From CAZDCZ01 sp964504155 (lineage in GTDB: Bacteria; Bacteroidota; Bacteroidia; Bacteroidales; UBA12077): DNA of 17,866 bases. The translations under genes and the position numbers were made by a program. The stretch's first letter is position 1; each line of letters begins with the position of its first letter. The notes beneath the pieces are model-generated. The model had not been told where the DNA came from, did no database searches, and saw only the letters and a list, made by a program, of their open reading frames with translations. The stretch spans positions 1-17,866 of the forward strand of contig CAZDCZ010000063.1 in NCBI GenBank assembly GCA_964504155.1. Reading direction: 5' to 3'. This document shows positions 15,618 through 17,866 of this stretch, in pieces.

Positions 15618-16331
15618 ATGGCAAATAGTTATTTTAAATTTAAACAATTTACTATTTATCACGATAAGTGCGCTATGAAGGTAGGTACCGATGGCGTTTT
15701 ACTCGGTGCCTGGTGCAATGCGAAAAATAAGTCAAAAATTCTAGATATTGGTGCCGGAACCGGACTAATTGCATTAATGATTGCTCAACGATGTAATTCT
15801 ACTGTTGATGCTATTGAAATTGATAACTCTGCATATTTGCAAGCAAAAGATAATATAAATAGGAGTGCGTGGAGAGATAGAGTAAATGTAGAGAATATTT
15901 CATTTCAGAGTTTTTGTAAAACAAAAACAAAGAAATATAATATTATTGTTACAAATCCTCCATATTTTGTAAATTCATTATTGACTACTGATAATAATCG
16001 TGCTGTTGCTCGTCATGATATTAGTTTATCGCATACCGATATTATTGATGGAGTTGTTAGTTTGTTGTTGCCCGATGGAAGTTTTAATATTATTTTGCCA
16101 TATACAGAGGGTAGTATATTTATTGCCGAAGCAGCTTTAAAAGGATTGTATTGTATTAGAAAAACAAATATATTGCCGGTGCCGAAAAGAAAACCAAAAC
16201 GATTATTACTTGAGTTTAAGAAAAATAAAATGCCGCTTATTGAAGATTCTATTGTTATAGAAAATTTTAAGCGACATAATTATTCCGATGAATATAAGGA
16301 ATTAACTAAAGATTTTTATTTATTCTTTTAA
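15618..16331 (+). CDS. trmN: tRNA1(Val) (adenine(37)-N6)-methyltransferase, TrmN/YfiC family
   Basis: An AdoMet-dependent methyltransferase, 237 aa, of the family that makes m6A at position 37 of tRNA-Val. The N-terminal block has FKFKQFTIYHDKCAMKVGTD followed by GVLLGAW, which is typical of YfiC proteins. Motif I for AdoMet binding is LDIGAGTGLIALMIA (42-56). The acidic end of beta-2 is AIEIDN (65-70), and the catalytic NPPYF is at 113-117, the signature of N6-adenine or N5-glutamine methylases. The Lys/Arg-rich stretch near 192-207 (VPKRKPKRLLLEF) fits tRNA contact. The length is normal. It follows lolD by 111 nt and converges with the saccharopine dehydrogenase gene 3 nt downstream. Family resemblance is strong; the exact tRNA target is inferred from E. 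coli. Confidence 0.9.
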   Translation: MANSYFKFKQFTIYHDKCAMKVGTDGVLLGAWCNAKNKSKILDIGAGTGLIALMIAQRCNSTVDAIEIDNSAYLQAKDNINRSAWRDRVNVENISFQSFCKTKTKKYNIIVTNPPYFVNSLLTTDNNRAVARHDISLSHTDIIDGVVSLLLPDGSFNIILPYTEGSIFIAEAALKGLYCIRKTNILPVPKRKPKRLLLEFKKNKMPLIEDSIVIENFKRHNYSDEYKELTKDFYLFF

Positions 16332-16334
16332 TCT

Positions 16335-17663
16335 TTATAATTCTATTTCGTTCTCAATAAATTTAACTCCATATTCTTCTAATTCATTTAATACAGGTTC
16401 GTAAATATCTTTTTTAATTGGAACAACTACTCCGGTTGATTTTATTACACCTGTAAGCAAAAGTTTTGTTGCAATAGCTACCGGAGTGCCAACAGTAATT
16501 GCCATGGCTGTGTGAACTTTGTCTATACCTCTAACAACTAATGACGATGTAATTCGTTTCGATTTATCTCCAATAGTATAGTCAAATTGGTGTTGCATAA
16601 CAATCATATCTTTATCGTTTTTGCCAAGTTCCCATTTTTCTACAAGTATTTTTTGTAAAATTTGAGCAGGACTAGCATCAACAACACCTGATTTAGTATC
16701 GTTAAATATACCTAACCATTCTAATTTGCTCATTACCTCAGAGCTGATATTAAGGTAAGCTTCGAGTTTCTCTTTTACCGATTTTGTTGGATGATAAGGT
16801 AAGAAAAGATTAATAAAATCTTTGTTACTTAGGTTTTCTGAATTGTTTAATTTATATGTGTCGTCGGTAGCTCCAAGTTGAACAAATATATTCCATGCTT
16901 CAGTATATCCGGGTCTTCGTAAAGTTCCTCTAAGAATTGTTGGAATATCACCTAATCCGTATGTGTCGATGTAACTGAGAGAATCTCTGTTTGGATACAT
17001 TTCAAATTCTCCAACATCAAGAATACTCATTTTTTCGGTTCGAGTAAAGAGTTTAGTATATGGAAGAAATTTATATTGTCCATGTTCTTTATACATCGCT
17101 ACCGATTGTCCGGCTAAAACAACGTTTCTAGGGTTCCATGTAAACTTATAGTTCCATGGGTTATTATCGTATTCAGGAGCAACCAAACCTCCGGTACTCG
17201 ATTTGAATGTTGTTAATTTGCCATTTTCTTCTCGAATCTTGTCGATAACTCTCATAGCCGACATATGGTCGATCCCGGGATCAACACCAATTTCGTTAAG
17301 TAATAAGAGACCTTTCTCTTTAGCTTGTTTGTCAAGAGCTTTTATTTCTTTCGATACGTACGAAGCAGTAATCATATGTTTCCCGAATTTAACGCAATTC
17401 TCTGCAATAATATAATGCATTCTTGCCGGTAACATAGATATTACTACATCGGCTAGTTGAATCTCCGATTCGCATTGCTCTTGATCATTTACATTAAAAG
17501 TAAATGCCTCACCATTAGGATGATTTCCAATTTTTTTCTCGGCAACTTCTTTCGACATGTCGCCTACTTTTACTTTCCAGTTATAAATCTTAGAATTGTC
17601 AAGTAAATATTTTATTAGGCTGGAAGATGATAATCCTGCACCTAAGATTAATATTTTTTTCAT
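16335..17663 (-). CDS. Saccharopine dehydrogenase (reductase) family protein, LYS9-like
   Basis: An NAD(P)-dependent oxidoreductase of the saccharopine reductase family, 442 aa. It starts with a Rossmann fold (KKILILGAGLSSSSLIKYLL; the glycine motif GAGLSS at 8-13 lacks the third Gly). ADVVISMLPARMHYIIAENC (71-90) and HMITASYVS (96-104) follow, then the family hallmark GVDPGIDHMSAMRVIDKI (126-143). The middle has the substrate-domain motifs SSTGGLVAPE and WNYKFTWNPRNVVLAGQ, and the C-terminal part returns to the Rossmann domain. The length matches yeast Lys9. Bacteroidota normally make lysine through diaminopimelate, so a role in lysine catabolism or on another amino acid is more likely than lysine synthesis; this is inference. 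It is the only - strand gene, convergent with trmN. The ATG stands right before the nucleotide-binding strand. Confidence 0.88.
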   Translation of the reverse strand: MKKILILGAGLSSSSLIKYLLDNSKIYNWKVKVGDMSKEVAEKKIGNHPNGEAFTFNVNDQEQCESEIQLADVVISMLPARMHYIIAENCVKFGKHMITASYVSKEIKALDKQAKEKGLLLLNEIGVDPGIDHMSAMRVIDKIREENGKLTTFKSSTGGLVAPEYDNNPWNYKFTWNPRNVVLAGQSVAMYKEHGQYKFLPYTKLFTRTEKMSILDVGEFEMYPNRDSLSYIDTYGLGDIPTILRGTLRRPGYTEAWNIFVQLGATDDTYKLNNSENLSNKDFINLFLPYHPTKSVKEKLEAYLNISSEVMSKLEWLGIFNDTKSGVVDASPAQILQKILVEKWELGKNDKDMIVMQHQFDYTIGDKSKRITSSLVVRGIDKVHTAMAITVGTPVAIATKLLLTGVIKSTGVVVPIKKDIYEPVLNELEEYGVKFIENEIEL

Positions 17664-17664
17664 A

Positions 17665-17730
17665 TCAATAGAAATTAAATTTATTGTTTAAATAATTATT
17701 TGGCTAAAATAAAACTAATTTTTCTATTGA
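17665..17730. repeat. 10-bp exact inverted repeat flanking the saccharopine dehydrogenase leader
   Basis: TCAATAGAAA (17665-17674) and TTTCTATTGA (17721-17730) are exact reverse complements. They enclose 46 bp that hold the start-proximal leader and a candidate - strand -7 box at 17704-17711. This could be a pair of binding sites or an mRNA stem. The rest of the right-hand gap (17731-17854) shows nothing else I can name. Confidence 0.3.
17704..17711 (-). promoter_or_regulatory. Possible -7 box for the saccharopine dehydrogenase gene
   Basis: Read on the - strand this is TATTTTAG followed by CC, a one-mismatch fit to TAnnTTTG and the same octamer as the candidate ahead of the efflux operon (96-103). 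It is 40 nt before the ATG. No good -33 element is seen. Confidence 0.25.
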
Positions 17731-17854
17731 AAAATGGTATTTGACAGTAATTTTTATATTCTATAACAGAAGTTTGTACGATAAATGAATGTTGTTTTTT
17801 TGAGTATAATAAGGATCACTTTAAAAAGTTGTGGAAATAAATTTATTAAAATTT

Positions 17855-17862
17855 TATATTTG
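17855..17862 (+). promoter_or_regulatory. -7 promoter box at the right edge, for a gene beyond the window
   Basis: TATATTTG followed by C is a perfect TAnnTTTG match. AGTTG at 17827-17831 could be its -33 element with a 23-nt spacer. It points rightwards out of the window, so a + strand gene divergent from the saccharopine dehydrogenase gene probably begins within the next 100 nt or so. Confidence 0.4.
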
Positions 17863-17866
17863 CTGT

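Noticed and set aside
17203..17415. Open frame of 70 codons on the + strand opposite the saccharopine dehydrogenase gene
   Set aside because: It is antisense to the conserved GVDPGIDH region of a real gene, with no sign of its own start context.
1..17866. tRNA, rRNA, CRISPR array, transposase or phage genes
   Set aside because: None were seen on reading the intergenic gaps and the translated frames; the gaps are all under 300 nt and mostly A/T-rich leaders.

Overview
The window looks like ordinary chromosome from an AT-rich member of the Bacteroidota, most likely a Bacteroidales/Marinilabiliales-type organism. Base composition is very low in G+C by eye. SecD and SecF are fused into one protein, starts are preceded by A/T-rich leaders without a Shine-Dalgarno motif, and several genes have a -7 box matching the Bacteroidota consensus TAnnTTTG. 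I see no phage, transposase, integrase, CRISPR, rRNA or tRNA. No gene-free stretch exceeds 300 bases.

Left part (138-10482), all on the + strand: a tripartite RND efflux locus made of a lipoprotein periplasmic adaptor, a first RND permease, a type I signal peptidase (lepB), a second and divergent RND permease, and a TolC-type outer-membrane channel. Gaps between the first three genes are short (14 and 24 nt). A 204-nt gap carrying a nested palindromic element of about 155 bp lies between lepB and the second permease. The adaptor, permease(s) and channel should assemble into a trans-envelope export machine. The odd points are the signal peptidase inside the cluster and the unequal pair of permeases.

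Middle part (10715-15506), + strand: a fused secDF with its own -7 box and a clear intrinsic terminator, then a K+-independent-type Na+/Ca2+ antiporter and a LolD-like ABC ATPase, closely spaced and probably one transcript. SecDF is itself an RND-superfamily protein, so three RND-type proteins lie in this stretch.

Right part (15618-17663): trmN (tRNA1Val A37 methyltransferase, + strand) converges with a saccharopine dehydrogenase family gene (- strand), their stop codons only 3 nt apart. A perfect -7 box at the right edge suggests a + strand gene beginning just beyond the window.

The most useful anomalies are the lepB-in-efflux-operon layout, the loss of proton-relay residues in the second permease, the palindromic element touching the lepB stop codon, and a strong sequence-context rule for synonymous codons (C rather than T before codons starting with GA). 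I do not see a wholly new system here.
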